Origin: Mycolicibacterium rhodesiae
Lineage (GTDB): Bacteria; Actinomycetota; Actinomycetes; Mycobacteriales; Mycobacteriaceae
Direction of reading: 5' to 3'
Assembly (NCBI RefSeq): GCF_002086695.1
Contig: NZ_MVIH01000005.1
Location: forward strand, 1-64,000
Length of the DNA: 64,000 nucleotides
The notes beneath the pieces were generated by a model. That model had not been told where the DNA came from. It did not search any database and worked only from the letters and a program-made list of their open reading frames with translations. Made by a program: the position numbers and the translations under genes. Positions 1-8,515 of this stretch are shown one piece after another. How positions within the stretch are numbered: the stretch's first letter is position 1; the number at the start of each line of letters is the position of its first letter.

Positions 1-883
1 CGCCCGTGGTGCCCCCGCCGGTGCCGCCGTCGCCGCCACCGCCGCCGACCCCGAAGATGCCGCCAGTGCCACCGACGCCGCCTTGGCCGCCCTTGAAAGA
101 TCCTCTGTTACTACCGTTTCCGCCGGCGCCGCCGAATCCGCCGTGGCCGTCTATGGCACCACCGTTGCCGCCGCGACCGCCTTGCCCGCCTGCTCCGCTG
201 GTGCCGGCGTCACCTCCTTGTCCGCCGTCGCCGCCACCGTGGAACAGTCCGCCGTTCCCGCCGGCGCCGCCGGCCCCACCATTGCTGATGACGACGCCGA
301 CGCCGAGGCCCCCGTCACCACCGTTGCCGCCGCGACCTCCGACACCACCGAACAGTCCGGAGTTGCCACCGCGACCACCAGTGCCGCCGTTGCTTCCCGG
401 GGATCCCGCACCGGCGGAACCCCCATCGCCGCCATGACCACCGAACACGCCACCGCGGCCGCCGTTGCCCCCGTCGATGTGCTCGGAGGTCCCGCTGCCG
501 CCCCGGCCACCAGAGCCGAAGAGGCCTGCGTTGCCGCCGTGGCCACCGTTGGCGCCGTCGCCGCCATTGCCGAATAACCAGCCGCCGTCACCGCCGGTGC
601 ACGCGGTGCCACAGGTCGCGGGGTCGGGGCTGTATCCGTTGCCGATCAGCAGCCCGCCGTCTGGATGCTCGGCAGTGCCATCGCCGACGAGCATGACCGG
701 GACGGGCGCCACGTACTCAAGCACGGCGTGACCCAGGCGGCTGCCACCACAGCCGGGAAAGTTCGAATTGCATTGCGGTGCAGCGCCTGCCGTGGCTGCT
801 GGCGCGAGCGCCATGACAGCGTAGCCGGCACCGGCGATGACCACCCACGCTGCACCGGCGCGCAGGTGATGCACGCTTCTCAT
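1..883 (-). CDS. PGRS-type glycine-rich exported protein lacking a PE domain (C-terminus cut by window edge)
   Basis: About 294 codons are visible; the reading frame runs off the left edge without a stop. Residues 1-35 look like a Sec signal peptide (basic start MRSVHHLR, hydrophobic core, small residues before AAP). Residues 36-95 are a non-repetitive stretch with cysteines at about 38, 45, 91 and 95, possibly disulphide-bonded outside the membrane. From about residue 96 the protein is almost entirely GGxGG/GNGG repeats, typical of mycobacterial PGRS domains. There is no N-terminal PE helix pair, so this is not a canonical PE_PGRS protein and would not need an ESX export signal. The ATG overlaps the stop of the upstream methyltransferase gene (ATGA), implying translational coupling. 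The function is unknown; a cell-surface or secreted role is inferred. Confidence 0.85.
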   Translation of the reverse strand, partial: MRSVHHLRAGAAWVVIAGAGYAVMALAPAATAGAAPQCNSNFPGCGGSRLGHAVLEYVAPVPVMLVGDGTAEHPDGGLLIGNGYSPDPATCGTACTGGDGGWLFGNGGDGANGGHGGNAGLFGSGGRGGSGTSEHIDGGNGGRGGVFGGHGGDGGSAGAGSPGSNGGTGGRGGNSGLFGGVGGRGGNGGDGGLGVGVVISNGGAGGAGGNGGLFHGGGDGGQGGDAGTSGAGGQGGRGGNGGAIDGHGGFGGAGGNGSNRGSFKGGQGGVGGTGGIFGVGGGGGDGGTGGGTTG

Positions 884-1551
884 ACAGTGGCCCGTCCGAC
901 GGCGAGGGGATGGACGACCGCCGGCATCCCATGCCACACCGCGGCATCGGCCGTCACCGTGAACCCGCAGGCCTGCATCAACTGCAGCGTCGGGCGGTTG
1001 CACACACATCCGCCGGCGAAACCGCGCCATGGCCGCACCATCACGCCCTGGTACGCCGCAAGGAAACGCGAGTCGGAGCGAACGTGTTCGATGAACAGCA
1101 ACTGTCCGCCCGGTCGCAGGATGCGGGCGATCTCGCGCAACGCAGCCTCCGGGTCGGGGACGGTGCACAACACCAGCGTGGAGACGACCGTGTCGACCGA
1201 GGCGTCGGTGAACGGTAGATGCAGGGCGGACGCATCAGAGATCCGCGCGGCACCACCGATCCGTTCGACGCGCCGGGCGAGTTTGCGGCGCATCGCGGGT
1301 TCGGGCTCGGTGAGCACGAGCTCGTCGACGGTGTCGGGGTAGTACGCCAGGTTCAGCCCCGTTCCGGCGCCGATTTCGACCACGCGTCCGCGCGCACCGG
1401 CTACCAGCTCGCGACGCCGGCGGCGCATGCCGACCAGCTCGCCCAGCCAGACGAACGGGTCATACACCAGCGCCATGACGCGCAGCCACACCGCGTAGGC
1501 CGGGGTGGGCTGCTGATCGGTGCGGGAGTCCTCGCGGGCGGTCTCGGTCAT
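880..1551 (-). CDS. Class I SAM-dependent methyltransferase (UbiE/type 11 family)
   Basis: A 223-aa cytosolic protein with a SAM-binding motif I at about residues 57-66 (VVEIGAGTGL), an acidic motif II region (LTEPEP) and the late motif ILRPGGQLLFIEH characteristic of Methyltransf_11 enzymes. N-terminal residues 15-45 (YAVWLRVMALVYDPF) resemble the lead-in of phosphatidylethanolamine or menaquinone-type methyltransferases, but the substrate cannot be told from sequence. The ATG at 1551 is followed immediately by the conserved fold. The stop codon overlaps the start of the PGRS gene by 4 bases, so the two form an operon. Whether it modifies a lipid or the PGRS protein is open. Confidence 0.85.
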   Translation of the reverse strand: MTETAREDSRTDQQPTPAYAVWLRVMALVYDPFVWLGELVGMRRRRRELVAGARGRVVEIGAGTGLNLAYYPDTVDELVLTEPEPAMRRKLARRVERIGGAARISDASALHLPFTDASVDTVVSTLVLCTVPDPEAALREIARILRPGGQLLFIEHVRSDSRFLAAYQGVMVRPWRGFAGGCVCNRPTLQLMQACGFTVTADAAVWHGMPAVVHPLAVGRATV

Positions 1552-1750
1552 GTCGAGAAACTACGGCCGCGCCGCGCCGCCCCGCATCGCTCAACCCGGC
1601 CATCTTGCGTGGATGGCCGGTTCGGGTCATCCAGGGCCGGCTCTCGCACTCGAATGCGGACCTCGGATGAACCTGAAAGCGCCCGTGTTCGTGTCGTAAA
1701 CAGACGACAGTTCACCGGTCGCCCAACGAGGACAGGGGCATGCGCGCATC

Positions 1751-2659
1751 GTGGAACACAGTCTGATGGGACTTGCCTTCGGCGCCGGGTTGGTGGCTGT
1801 GCTCAACCCGTGCGGCTTTGCGATGCTCCCCGTCTATATGACGCTGGTTGTGCAGGGCGACGCCGCCGGTCAGCTCACCGCGCTGCGCCGGGCCGGAGTG
1901 GCCACCATCGAGATGGTGCTGGGCTTCATGACGGTATTCGGTGCTTTCGGCCTGCTCACCGTCTCCGCGGCCGCGGCTGTGCAGCAGTACCTGCCGTACG
2001 CCACGGTGGCGATCGGCGTCGTCCTGGTCGCGCTGGGGATCTGGTCGCTGGCCGGCCGGCACCTTCCCGGCCTCAACCCGATGACCAGTACCAGCCGATG
2101 GGCGCCGACAGTGCGTGGCGGCTCGATGTTCGGCTACGGCGTCGGATATGCGATGGCGTCGCTGTCGTGCACCATCGGACCGTTCCTGGCCGTCACGGCG
2201 GCCGGGTTCCGCAGCGGCCTGATCGTCGACGGGTTGCTGACCTATCTGGTGTACGCGGCGGGTATGTCGCTGATCGTCGGCGTACTGGCCATCGTCGCGG
2301 CCTTCGCCAACCCGATCGGTGTGTACCGAATGCGTCGAATCCTGCCGTATGTCAACAGGTTCGGCGGCGTGCTGGTGCTGCTCGTGGGTGTGTACGTCGG
2401 CTACTACGGTGTTTACGAGATACGTGTCTTCAACGGCACCGCGGTGTCGGGGGACCCGGTGATCGCCGGTGCCGGACGCATTCAAAACGGTCTGGCGGTG
2501 TGGGTGCACGGCCACGGCGGTTATCCCTGGCTCACGTCGTTGTCGGTGCTGATGCTGAGCGCGTTCGCGGTGTCCTGGACCAGGCGACTGCGCCGAACCG
2601 CCAAGGTTCGCCGCGTACTGCGGCTGCATTGCGCAGGGTTGAGTCCGTTCTCGCCGTGA
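1751..2659 (+). CDS. CcdA/DsbD-like membrane protein (cytochrome c biogenesis family)
   Basis: A 302-aa protein with six or more predicted hydrophobic helices. It has the two short cysteine motifs expected of the CcdA fold, one in the first helix (LNPCGFAMLP) and one in the fourth (SLSCTIGPF), which in the family shuttle electrons from cytoplasmic thioredoxin across the membrane. The start is GTG at 1751; an in-frame ATG five codons later is possible. The family supplies reductant to extracytoplasmic thiol proteins such as haem-lyase partners. No thioredoxin-like or CcsAB genes lie beside it here, so this could be a solitary transporter of reducing power, for example for a mercury or periplasmic thiol protein. 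The C-terminal ~70 residues are an extra loop plus a final helix. Confidence 0.85.
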   Translation: MEHSLMGLAFGAGLVAVLNPCGFAMLPVYMTLVVQGDAAGQLTALRRAGVATIEMVLGFMTVFGAFGLLTVSAAAAVQQYLPYATVAIGVVLVALGIWSLAGRHLPGLNPMTSTSRWAPTVRGGSMFGYGVGYAMASLSCTIGPFLAVTAAGFRSGLIVDGLLTYLVYAAGMSLIVGVLAIVAAFANPIGVYRMRRILPYVNRFGGVLVLLVGVYVGYYGVYEIRVFNGTAVSGDPVIAGAGRIQNGLAVWVHGHGGYPWLTSLSVLMLSAFAVSWTRRLRRTAKVRRVLRLHCAGLSPFSP

Positions 2660-2672
2660 CCGACTGAATTCC

Positions 2673-2692
2673 TTGGTTTCGTGCTGAACCAA
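2673..2692. promoter_or_regulatory. Inverted repeat, candidate TetR operator
   Basis: TTGGTT and AACCAA form perfect 6-base arms separated by 8 bases, about 80 bases upstream of the TetR start codon and just after the CcdA-like gene. The position fits an autoregulatory operator; this is inference from position and symmetry only. Confidence 0.4.
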
Positions 2693-2773
2693 CCGGAAAC
2701 GCCACTCGTGACTCAAAAAAGAGGACACTGAGTGCGCGATCAGGGAAAGTTCATCACAGAACAAGGAGTGTCG

Positions 2774-3415
2774 ATGTCGACACCAACGGTTGAGGCGAAC
2801 GACGGCGTCGGGCTGCCCGAGGTCACAAACGGCGACGCCCGCCAGCGGATCTTGGAGGCGACGGTCGAATGCTTCCGCGCCCATGGGTACGAGAAGTCGT
2901 CGATGCGCCTGATCGCGAATACGGCCAAGGTGTCGCAGACGCTGCTGCATTACCACTTCGAGACCAAAGAGAAGCTCTTCGAGGCCGCCATCAACGATGT
3001 GGCGACGAAACTGTTCGCCACGGCCGCGACCCAGCTGATGCCGGCCGATTCCGTGGGCGACAGCCTGGCCGACGCTGCCGGTCTGCTGTACACCCTGTTC
3101 ATCGACAACCTCGACACGGTCACCTTCGTCGTCGAGTTCGGGGCGGCCGCCAACCACAACGAATTCCTGCGCACCGCCTACCTTGAATTCCGGGACACCC
3201 AGCGACGGCAGTTCGCCACGCTGCTGCGGTCCATCGCCGGTGACGAGGCGCCGGAGCATGTGATCGACGAGTCGGTGCGACTCATGGAGGTTGTGCTGCT
3301 GGGGATGTCGATGCAGCGCCCGTTCGCGTCCGATCAGGAGCGGTTACGCGGTGATTTCGACAGCTTCGTCCTCATGCTGATCACCCGGCTCTTCGAGGGC
3401 TTGGCTTCAGGCTGA
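2774..3415 (+). CDS. TetR/AcrR family transcriptional regulator
   Basis: The N-terminal helix-turn-helix is clear: ILEATVECFRAHGYEKSS, then a recognition helix in VSQTLLHYHFETKEKLF, the classic TetR signature. The C-terminal ligand domain is about 150 residues and not recognisable to a ligand class. I chose ATG 2774 (213 aa) because an AAGGAG Shine-Dalgarno lies 5 bases upstream; a GTG at 2732 would extend the protein by 14 residues. The next gene starts 2-5 bases after the stop, so the regulator is probably co-transcribed with the zinc anti-sigma-like protein. An inverted repeat upstream may be its own operator. Confidence 0.85.
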   Translation: MSTPTVEANDGVGLPEVTNGDARQRILEATVECFRAHGYEKSSMRLIANTAKVSQTLLHYHFETKEKLFEAAINDVATKLFATAATQLMPADSVGDSLADAAGLLYTLFIDNLDTVTFVVEFGAAANHNEFLRTAYLEFRDTQRRQFATLLRSIAGDEAPEHVIDESVRLMEVVLLGMSMQRPFASDQERLRGDFDSFVLMLITRLFEGLASG

Positions 3416-3416
3416 C

Positions 3417-4151
3417 GTGATGACCACAGTCGACGGTCCGTCGTCACCCGGCGACACCCATCCGTACGCGCTGTGGGATGCCGCGTATGTCCTCGGATCC
3501 CTGTCGTCGGCAGATCGGCGCGATTTCGAGGCGCACTTGAGGGAATGCCCGTCCTGTGTCGACGCCATCAGCGACCTGAGCGGCATGCCAGCGCTCTTGG
3601 CGCAGATCGACCGCGGTTACGTCGACACCCTCGACGATCGAGGCGGGCAGGCCGGGGTGTCGCCGCTTCGGGACGAACTCCTGGCCACCGTCACCGCGCG
3701 GCGACGTCGGTCACGGACCACGACGTGGACATGGTCTGCGGCTGCTGCGATGGTGGCCGGCCTCACCATCGTTGCCCTGCAGTCGAACCCGATGGTGGTG
3801 ACGCCGGCGCCGGTTCAGCCGGCAGCGCTCACGATGACACCGATGAGGCCGGTTCCCCTCACTGCCACAGTCACTCTCAGTCGCCGGACGTGGGGTACTC
3901 GCATCGAAATGCAGTGCATCTATGAAGCGGGACCGATGGACGCCGATTACGGCGGCGGTGAGGCAAGCGACAAGCTCGCGATGGTGGCGGTAGGTCGCGA
4001 CGGGAGCCACACCCAGCTGGCCACGTGGACCGCACGGATCGGGATGCCGGCGTCGCCCGGTGGCAGCACGTCGATGCCCGTCGACGAAATCGCCTCAGTT
4101 CAAATTGTTTCCGTAGATGCGGGTGCTGTTCTGCTCGAGCGTGACCTCTGA
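3417..4151 (+). CDS. Zinc-finger anti-sigma-factor-like membrane protein (orphan)
   Basis: A 244-aa protein. The N-terminal ~50 residues carry the ZAS-type motif H40-x3-C44-x2-C47 (EAHLRECPSC), which in anti-sigma factors binds zinc and clamps an ECF sigma factor. A basic stretch then leads to one transmembrane helix at about residues 101-121, and a ~120-residue C-terminal domain would lie outside the membrane, like the RskA sensor domain. The start is GTG 3417 or ATG 3420. Unusually, no sigma-factor gene is adjacent; the upstream partner is a TetR regulator. It may control an ECF sigma factor encoded elsewhere or be a diverged relative. The outer domain is not one I recognise. Confidence 0.75.
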   Translation: MMTTVDGPSSPGDTHPYALWDAAYVLGSLSSADRRDFEAHLRECPSCVDAISDLSGMPALLAQIDRGYVDTLDDRGGQAGVSPLRDELLATVTARRRRSRTTTWTWSAAAAMVAGLTIVALQSNPMVVTPAPVQPAALTMTPMRPVPLTATVTLSRRTWGTRIEMQCIYEAGPMDADYGGGEASDKLAMVAVGRDGSHTQLATWTARIGMPASPGGSTSMPVDEIASVQIVSVDAGAVLLERDL

Positions 4152-4159
4152 CGAGGTCA
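4142..4159. terminator. Short hairpin between convergent stops
   Basis: TGACCTC, loop TGAC, GAGGTCA: a 7-base perfect stem that includes or touches both convergent stop codons. It is short and has no T-run, so any terminator role is weakly supported. Confidence 0.3.
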
Positions 4160-5374
4160 GTGGGCAACAAGTTTCGGGATGGTTCCCGGAGCGGCGCCGG
4201 ATGCCAGGCCGGCGAAGTAGGCGCCGGACCACATCCACAGTCCTGCTTGCAGCCGCAATGAGCTGCGGCCGATGGCTGCGTCGCCGTCGGCGTAGGCGGT
4301 CATGCTGGACAGTACCGCCGCTTTGCTGACCATCAGGTAGGCCGAACTCAGCTGCACCAGCGCCGTATACGAGGCGAGGGAGAAGCCGGCCTGGGCCAAC
4401 CCTTCCCAGACGAACCGGCCCGCCCCGGTGGCACCCTGGAGCACGGTTGTCCACATCGCCATCTCCGACCAGCCGGGCGTGGCCGGGTCTGCCAACTTCT
4501 CGAGTGCACTGTCGTACCGGGTGGCGAGTTCGAGCGGGAATGCCGTCGAGCTGCATGCAAGGAAGCCGGTGCAGGACAGTGTGTCCTGCATCGAGGAAAC
4601 TCCCGCCGGTGGGTGTTCCAGCACCACTTGCAGATAGCCGCGGTTATATCCGTAGAGCGCCAGCAGCACTGGCACCGAGACGTGTGCAACCGTCGAGACG
4701 ACCCAATCCGGCGCGTCGGCAGCCACGCCCGTCAACCCGGCAGACACGGCGTCGAACAGCCGGATGCCGATCGCCGACGGTGACAGATCGATTGCCGGGA
4801 CCGGCACCGTGATCGCCGGGGTGCTGGTGGGAGTGGCGTGCAGGTTGTCGCGCAACCAGATTCCGCCGAAATAGCCCGACGCCGCCAGGTTGCCGAGCAG
4901 CAGCCGCACCTGTGGTGCCGGAATGTTGTCCTCGGCCAGCGCGTCCAAACTCTTGACCGCCAGATCGCCGAAGAAGAACCGTGCGCTGTCGGCCGGATCA
5001 CCGCCGGCGGCAACGAAATTCGTGGCGAACGGCTTCATGAAGTCGCCCGACACGGTGAACGATGCGCCGCTGACGACGGGCATCGGCGGCAGGGTCACCG
5101 ATACGTCGGGCACCACAGTCGTTGTCGCGCTTGTTCTTTGAGTCGATCGGGGGGCGAGGTGCGCTGCCCGTCGTGCGGCCGGGCGGCGACTCTCACTGCG
5201 GACCGCCGTCGGGCGCTCGGTCAGCCGCGCAGACTTGGCGGCGGGCTTCGTCACCGACTTCTCGGCGGGGGACCCGGCATCGGGAGCGGCCGAGGCCACC
5301 CCGTGTCCGAGGAAGAGCCCGGCGCCGATCCCGACTGCGAGCAGACCGCCTGCGAAATATCCTGATGCCTGCAC
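4157..5374 (-). CDS. Exported mycobacterial protein of unknown function
   Basis: A 405-aa protein beginning at GTG 5374. Residues 1-30 form a signal peptide (GYFAGGLLAVGIGAGLFLGHG, then VASAAP). A low-complexity basic linker rich in Ala, Arg and Ser follows to about residue 90. The remaining ~310 residues form a domain with several Ala/Leu-rich amphipathic segments and one Cys pair in LSCTGFLACSS. I do not recognise a named domain; exported proteins with this layout are common in mycobacteria. It is convergent with the anti-sigma-like gene, the stops being only about 5 bases apart. Confidence 0.75.
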   Translation of the reverse strand: MQASGYFAGGLLAVGIGAGLFLGHGVASAAPDAGSPAEKSVTKPAAKSARLTERPTAVRSESRRPAARRAAHLAPRSTQRTSATTTVVPDVSVTLPPMPVVSGASFTVSGDFMKPFATNFVAAGGDPADSARFFFGDLAVKSLDALAEDNIPAPQVRLLLGNLAASGYFGGIWLRDNLHATPTSTPAITVPVPAIDLSPSAIGIRLFDAVSAGLTGVAADAPDWVVSTVAHVSVPVLLALYGYNRGYLQVVLEHPPAGVSSMQDTLSCTGFLACSSTAFPLELATRYDSALEKLADPATPGWSEMAMWTTVLQGATGAGRFVWEGLAQAGFSLASYTALVQLSSAYLMVSKAAVLSSMTAYADGDAAIGRSSLRLQAGLWMWSGAYFAGLASGAAPGTIPKLVAH

Positions 5375-5415
5375 GCTGCACAGACTATCAGTTCAGCAAA
5401 TATCGATGCCGGTGT

Positions 5416-6546
5416 TTACGTGTTCAGTTCAGCGCGCGCCTCGGCGACCGTGTCCTTGTCGCACAGACGCAGACTGTGGGCGAGTTCGGCGGCCTGCCCG
5501 GCGTCGGCCACCAGGTGCATCGGAATGCCCTCGTCGCGCAGCGCCTGCGCATGCTCGCGCAATGAGGCGTTGCGCTCGTCATCGTCGCCGCCGACCTGTC
5601 GGATGATGGCCGCGAGCACCCGTCCGGGGTATTCGCGCGCAACCTCCTCGTAGATCAGCGGGTCACGCTGACCGCTGTCGCCGATGACGACGAAACGCAT
5701 CCGCGGGTAGGCCTCGAACAACCGGCGGACGGCGGCTCGTTTGTGCTCGGCGCCGCTGCGTCGGAGGTAGCGCTCGGTCGGGCCCCAGTCGGTGAGGAAC
5801 ATCGGGCCTGGCGGAAAGGCGCGCAATTCGACGAACTGCTCCAGCATCGAATAGAACGACCAGCTGCCCGTGGAGACATAGAAGAAGGTGGGCTCCGCAC
5901 GACGGCTCCCGGTACGGGTCTCGGCGCCGCGGGCCAGACCGCGGTAGAACGCCGCCATGCCCGGGATCGCGCTGCGTTGCTCCACAGCGTGCAGCAGGGT
6001 CCGGGCAACCATCGTCACACCCTCGGTGAGGCCGGTGAGAAGAATGGTGTCGTCGATGTCGGAGATGACCAGATACGGCGCGGCCAGTGCCGGTTTGATC
6101 ACCCAGCCGGTACCGGCCGCCGATTCATCGTCGGCGATCCCCGCGGCGACCGCCGTCGCGGCGTGCCAGCCGATGCGCAGCTTCGGTACCGGCAGTGAGA
6201 AGTTGGCGAAGCCGTGGCTGTCGGTCACCTCGGTGGCCCGATGTGTTCCGATGCGCAGCTCGACCTCGGTACCGACGATGGACAATGTCGCGTGCCGTCG
6301 CACATTGCTCTGGGCGACGTCCCAATACGGGATCCGGCTGTCCCCGGGCAACTCCGGTGTCTCCATCACCCGGACCCGGACCTTGGCGACATCGTCGGCG
6401 ACGTACCCGCGGTAGACCACCACGTGAACACCGCGGAAGGCGCCCAACTGCAGTTTGAGGTCGCGACGTCGCTCGGTGAGCTTGCCTTCCAGCCCGGCCA
6501 CGACGGCGGTCAGATCCGAGGTGATCCGGCGGGGCAGACGAGGCAT
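5416..6546 (-). CDS. App1-like (DUF2183) phosphatase-domain protein
   Basis: A 376-aa protein. The C-terminal half has a HAD-type phosphatase core: nucleophile motif SDIDDTI, a second motif FFYVSTGSWSF, and a third FVVIGDSGQRDP, the signature of the App1/DUF2183 phosphatidate phosphatase domain. The N-terminal ~150 residues are a beta-rich domain with GFANFSLPV, also usual in bacterial relatives. I chose ATG 6546; an upstream ATG at 6606 would add 20 residues that look less conserved. In yeast App1 dephosphorylates phosphatidic acid; the bacterial substrate is unknown. It lies head-to-head with the small ORF at 6690. Confidence 0.85.
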   Translation of the reverse strand: MPRLPRRITSDLTAVVAGLEGKLTERRRDLKLQLGAFRGVHVVVYRGYVADDVAKVRVRVMETPELPGDSRIPYWDVAQSNVRRHATLSIVGTEVELRIGTHRATEVTDSHGFANFSLPVPKLRIGWHAATAVAAGIADDESAAGTGWVIKPALAAPYLVISDIDDTILLTGLTEGVTMVARTLLHAVEQRSAIPGMAAFYRGLARGAETRTGSRRAEPTFFYVSTGSWSFYSMLEQFVELRAFPPGPMFLTDWGPTERYLRRSGAEHKRAAVRRLFEAYPRMRFVVIGDSGQRDPLIYEEVAREYPGRVLAAIIRQVGGDDDERNASLREHAQALRDEGIPMHLVADAGQAAELAHSLRLCDKDTVAEARAELNT

Positions 6547-6689
6547 GAGAACAGCATGGCAGTCCGAGGTCCTCCGATTGGCGGACACCGGGTTCATCCT
6601 CGGCATCAGCCGACCGCCCGATGCCGTCGACGCTTGCGAACAAGGAGAGTCATAGCCGACGACAACGACACCGAACAGGGAGGTCAGCC

Positions 6690-6878
6690 ATGTTGGCTCG
6701 AATCACGCAATGGCTGGAGAAGGCGGGCAGCAGCCTCGGCGGCGCGGATGCGCTGAACCCGATCGATCCCTTCTACGGCGCGACGTGGACCGGTCGCGTG
6801 CCCGCCACGGTGGAAGGGCGCAGCATGAGCGCCGGCCGGCTGCCGCTGGTGGCGGCCGCACATCTGCCGGTGTTTTGA
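6690..6878 (+). CDS. Small hypothetical protein (62 aa)
   Basis: A short ORF starting at ATG 6690, preceded by a good ribosome-binding site (GGGAGG, 6-base spacing). The product has an amphipathic N-terminus (LARITQWLEKAG) and no recognisable domain. It lies between the divergent App1-like gene and the convergent mpt64 gene. The ribosome-binding site and lack of an overlapping alternative support it as a gene; I cannot assign a function. Confidence 0.45.
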   Translation: MLARITQWLEKAGSSLGGADALNPIDPFYGATWTGRVPATVEGRSMSAGRLPLVAAAHLPVF

Positions 6879-6958
6879 GCCGACGGTCTGGGACTCTGTC
6901 GCGCAGCCCGGGCGACAAGATGTCGAGCTCGGCAGTGTGTGTCACCCCGCCGGCGCGT

Positions 6959-7648
6959 TCAGGCCAGTAACGGATCGACCGCCGAGCGCGGCACCAGCAC
7001 CTGGGTGGCGCCCGCCGCCTCGGGCAGCAGCTGGCCTTGGCTGAAGAAGAAGATCACGCCGTCATCGGTGATCGCGAAGTCCTGGTAACTCGCGGGGTCC
7101 ATACCGGTGACCGGATCGACCGAGATCGGCTGGCCGGCCTGCTTCTGCAACTCGGCGACGACGATCGGATACACCACCTTCAGTGGGTCGGCGCCCGGCC
7201 GCCACAGCGTGTCGTAGGTGATCGGGGTGCGAGAGGTCTGATCCCAGTTGAACGCTTTGAACGATGTGTCGGGGTGTGCACCGCCGATGTTTTCGTAGTT
7301 CTGCAGGACCAGGGACTCGGTGGAGCGCGGCGGGACCGTCGAGGTGTACGAGGTCCCGGTGATGTCCAGTTCGAAGGGCACGTCGCCCGGGTTGGACGCC
7401 TTGGCCACGTTGAGGAAGCCGTCACGAGTCTGGCTGATGTAATCGGCGACCGACTTGAGGTCCGGGTAGCGGCTGGGGAAGCTGATCTTGACCTGGTAGG
7501 TCGGGTCGGATTGCTGGATGTCGCACGTCTGCCCGTTGTCGACGCCCTTGAGGTCGGCGCAGTAGTTCTTGGGTGCGGCTCCGGCGATGCCGGGGGCGGC
7601 CGCGATCGCGGCGGCGGTGATCAGCGTCGCCAAGGTCGCCTTGCGCAT
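6959..7648 (-). CDS. mpt64: MPT64/MPB64-like secreted antigen (DUF3298/RsiV-like domain)
   Basis: A 229-aa exported protein with a signal peptide ending at about residue 25 (GIAGAAP). The mature part closely follows MPT64 of the M. tuberculosis complex from memory: PKNYCADLKG, then QQSDPTYQVKISFPSRYPD, NYENIGGAHPDTS, PITYDTLW, DDGVIFFFSQGQLLPEAAG and a C-terminus QVLVPRSAVD. The two cysteines near the mature N-terminus (CADLKG...TCDIQ) are conserved. MPT64 is an abundant secreted protein of uncertain biochemical role, an immunogen and apoptosis modulator in pathogenic species. Its presence here fits homologues known in environmental mycobacteria. It is probably monocistronic. Confidence 0.93.
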   Translation of the reverse strand: MRKATLATLITAAAIAAAPGIAGAAPKNYCADLKGVDNGQTCDIQQSDPTYQVKISFPSRYPDLKSVADYISQTRDGFLNVAKASNPGDVPFELDITGTSYTSTVPPRSTESLVLQNYENIGGAHPDTSFKAFNWDQTSRTPITYDTLWRPGADPLKVVYPIVVAELQKQAGQPISVDPVTGMDPASYQDFAITDDGVIFFFSQGQLLPEAAGATQVLVPRSAVDPLLA

Positions 7649-7713
7649 GTCCAGGTCCTTCCGTCGTGTCGGCCCAGACTAGGGCATGGCGCCGCGGCCA
7701 ACGGGCAAGCTGG

Positions 7714-8511
7714 CTAGCGGACGGCAGCTCGGCCCCGGATGCGACCGAGGAGCACGAGCACCAGCAGTGTCACGAGCAGCAACACCGTCGTGCTGGCCGC
7801 CGCCTGAAATGCCTGACCACGGTCAGTGAGGCCAAAGATGGTCACCGGCAACGTTTTCCATGTCGCCGGATAGACCATCACCGTAGCGCCCAGCTCGCCC
7901 ATCGACAGCGCCACCGCCAGCCCGGCGGCCGCGCCCAGTGCGGGCAACAGCAGCGGAAGCGTCACCCGGAACAGCACTCGGGCCGGGCCGGCACCTAGAG
8001 ACTCCGCGGCTTGCCGGTACGCCGGGTCCAACCGGTTCAGCGCCGCCGACACCGCACTGAAGGCGAACGCCAGCACCAGCACGAAGTGGGCGACGATGAC
8101 GATCCACCGGGTGCCTCCCAGAAGGATTGGCCGGCTGTTGAAGGCGATCAAGAGGCCCAGTCCGATCGCGACAGATGGCACTGCAATCGGGAGGTGGAAT
8201 ACCGCGTCGGTCAGCCGACCGAGCCAGCGGGGCGCATCCCTGGACGCGATCGCGGCCCACGTTCCGAACAGAAGCGCGAGTCCGCCGGCCAAAAATGCCG
8301 TCTGCATGCTGACGGAGAGGCTGGCCAGATTCTCACCGGAGAGCGCCGGTCCGAATCGGGTGAACCCGACGTTCGACGGCAGCGGCCCGTTCCACGACCC
8401 GGACAGCCCGGCCATCACCACGGTGCCAAGCGGCGCGACGAACACCACCAACACGACGACAGCGAAGAGTGCCAGCATTACGACGCGACTACGTCTGCCC
8501 CACAGCAACAT
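7714..8511 (-). CDS. ABC transporter permease, phosphonate (2-aminoethylphosphonate-type) importer, PhnV-like
   Basis: A 265-aa inner-membrane protein with about six helices and the BPD permease EAA loop (AAESLGAGPARVLFRVTLPLLLPAL). It is the second permease of the four-gene importer and the last gene of the minus-strand operon. I chose ATG 8511, a few bases after the stop of the preceding permease; an upstream in-frame start at 8562 would overlap that gene by ~45 bases. Together with the ATPase, lipoprotein and phosphonate-catabolism genes, the likely cargo is 2-aminoethylphosphonate or an N-methylated relative. Confidence 0.85.
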   Translation of the reverse strand: MLLWGRRSRVVMLALFAVVVLVVFVAPLGTVVMAGLSGSWNGPLPSNVGFTRFGPALSGENLASLSVSMQTAFLAGGLALLFGTWAAIASRDAPRWLGRLTDAVFHLPIAVPSVAIGLGLLIAFNSRPILLGGTRWIVIVAHFVLVLAFAFSAVSAALNRLDPAYRQAAESLGAGPARVLFRVTLPLLLPALGAAAGLAVALSMGELGATVMVYPATWKTLPVTIFGLTDRGQAFQAAASTTVLLLVTLLVLVLLGRIRGRAAVR

Positions 8512-8515
8512 CGGG

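Noticed and set aside
6..437. Plus-strand proline-rich ORF of 143 aa
   Set aside because: It is the reverse-strand reading of the glycine-rich PGRS repeats (GGC/GCC codons give Pro-rich frames) and has no ribosome-binding site.
1..600. Short tandem repeats as a possible CRISPR array
   Set aside because: The repeats are 9-15-base GGC-rich codon repeats in a coding frame, without regular spacers.
1219..2667. Plus-strand 482-aa ORF
   Set aside because: Arg/Pro/Ala-rich shadow overlapping the methyltransferase and CcdA-like genes; no domain.
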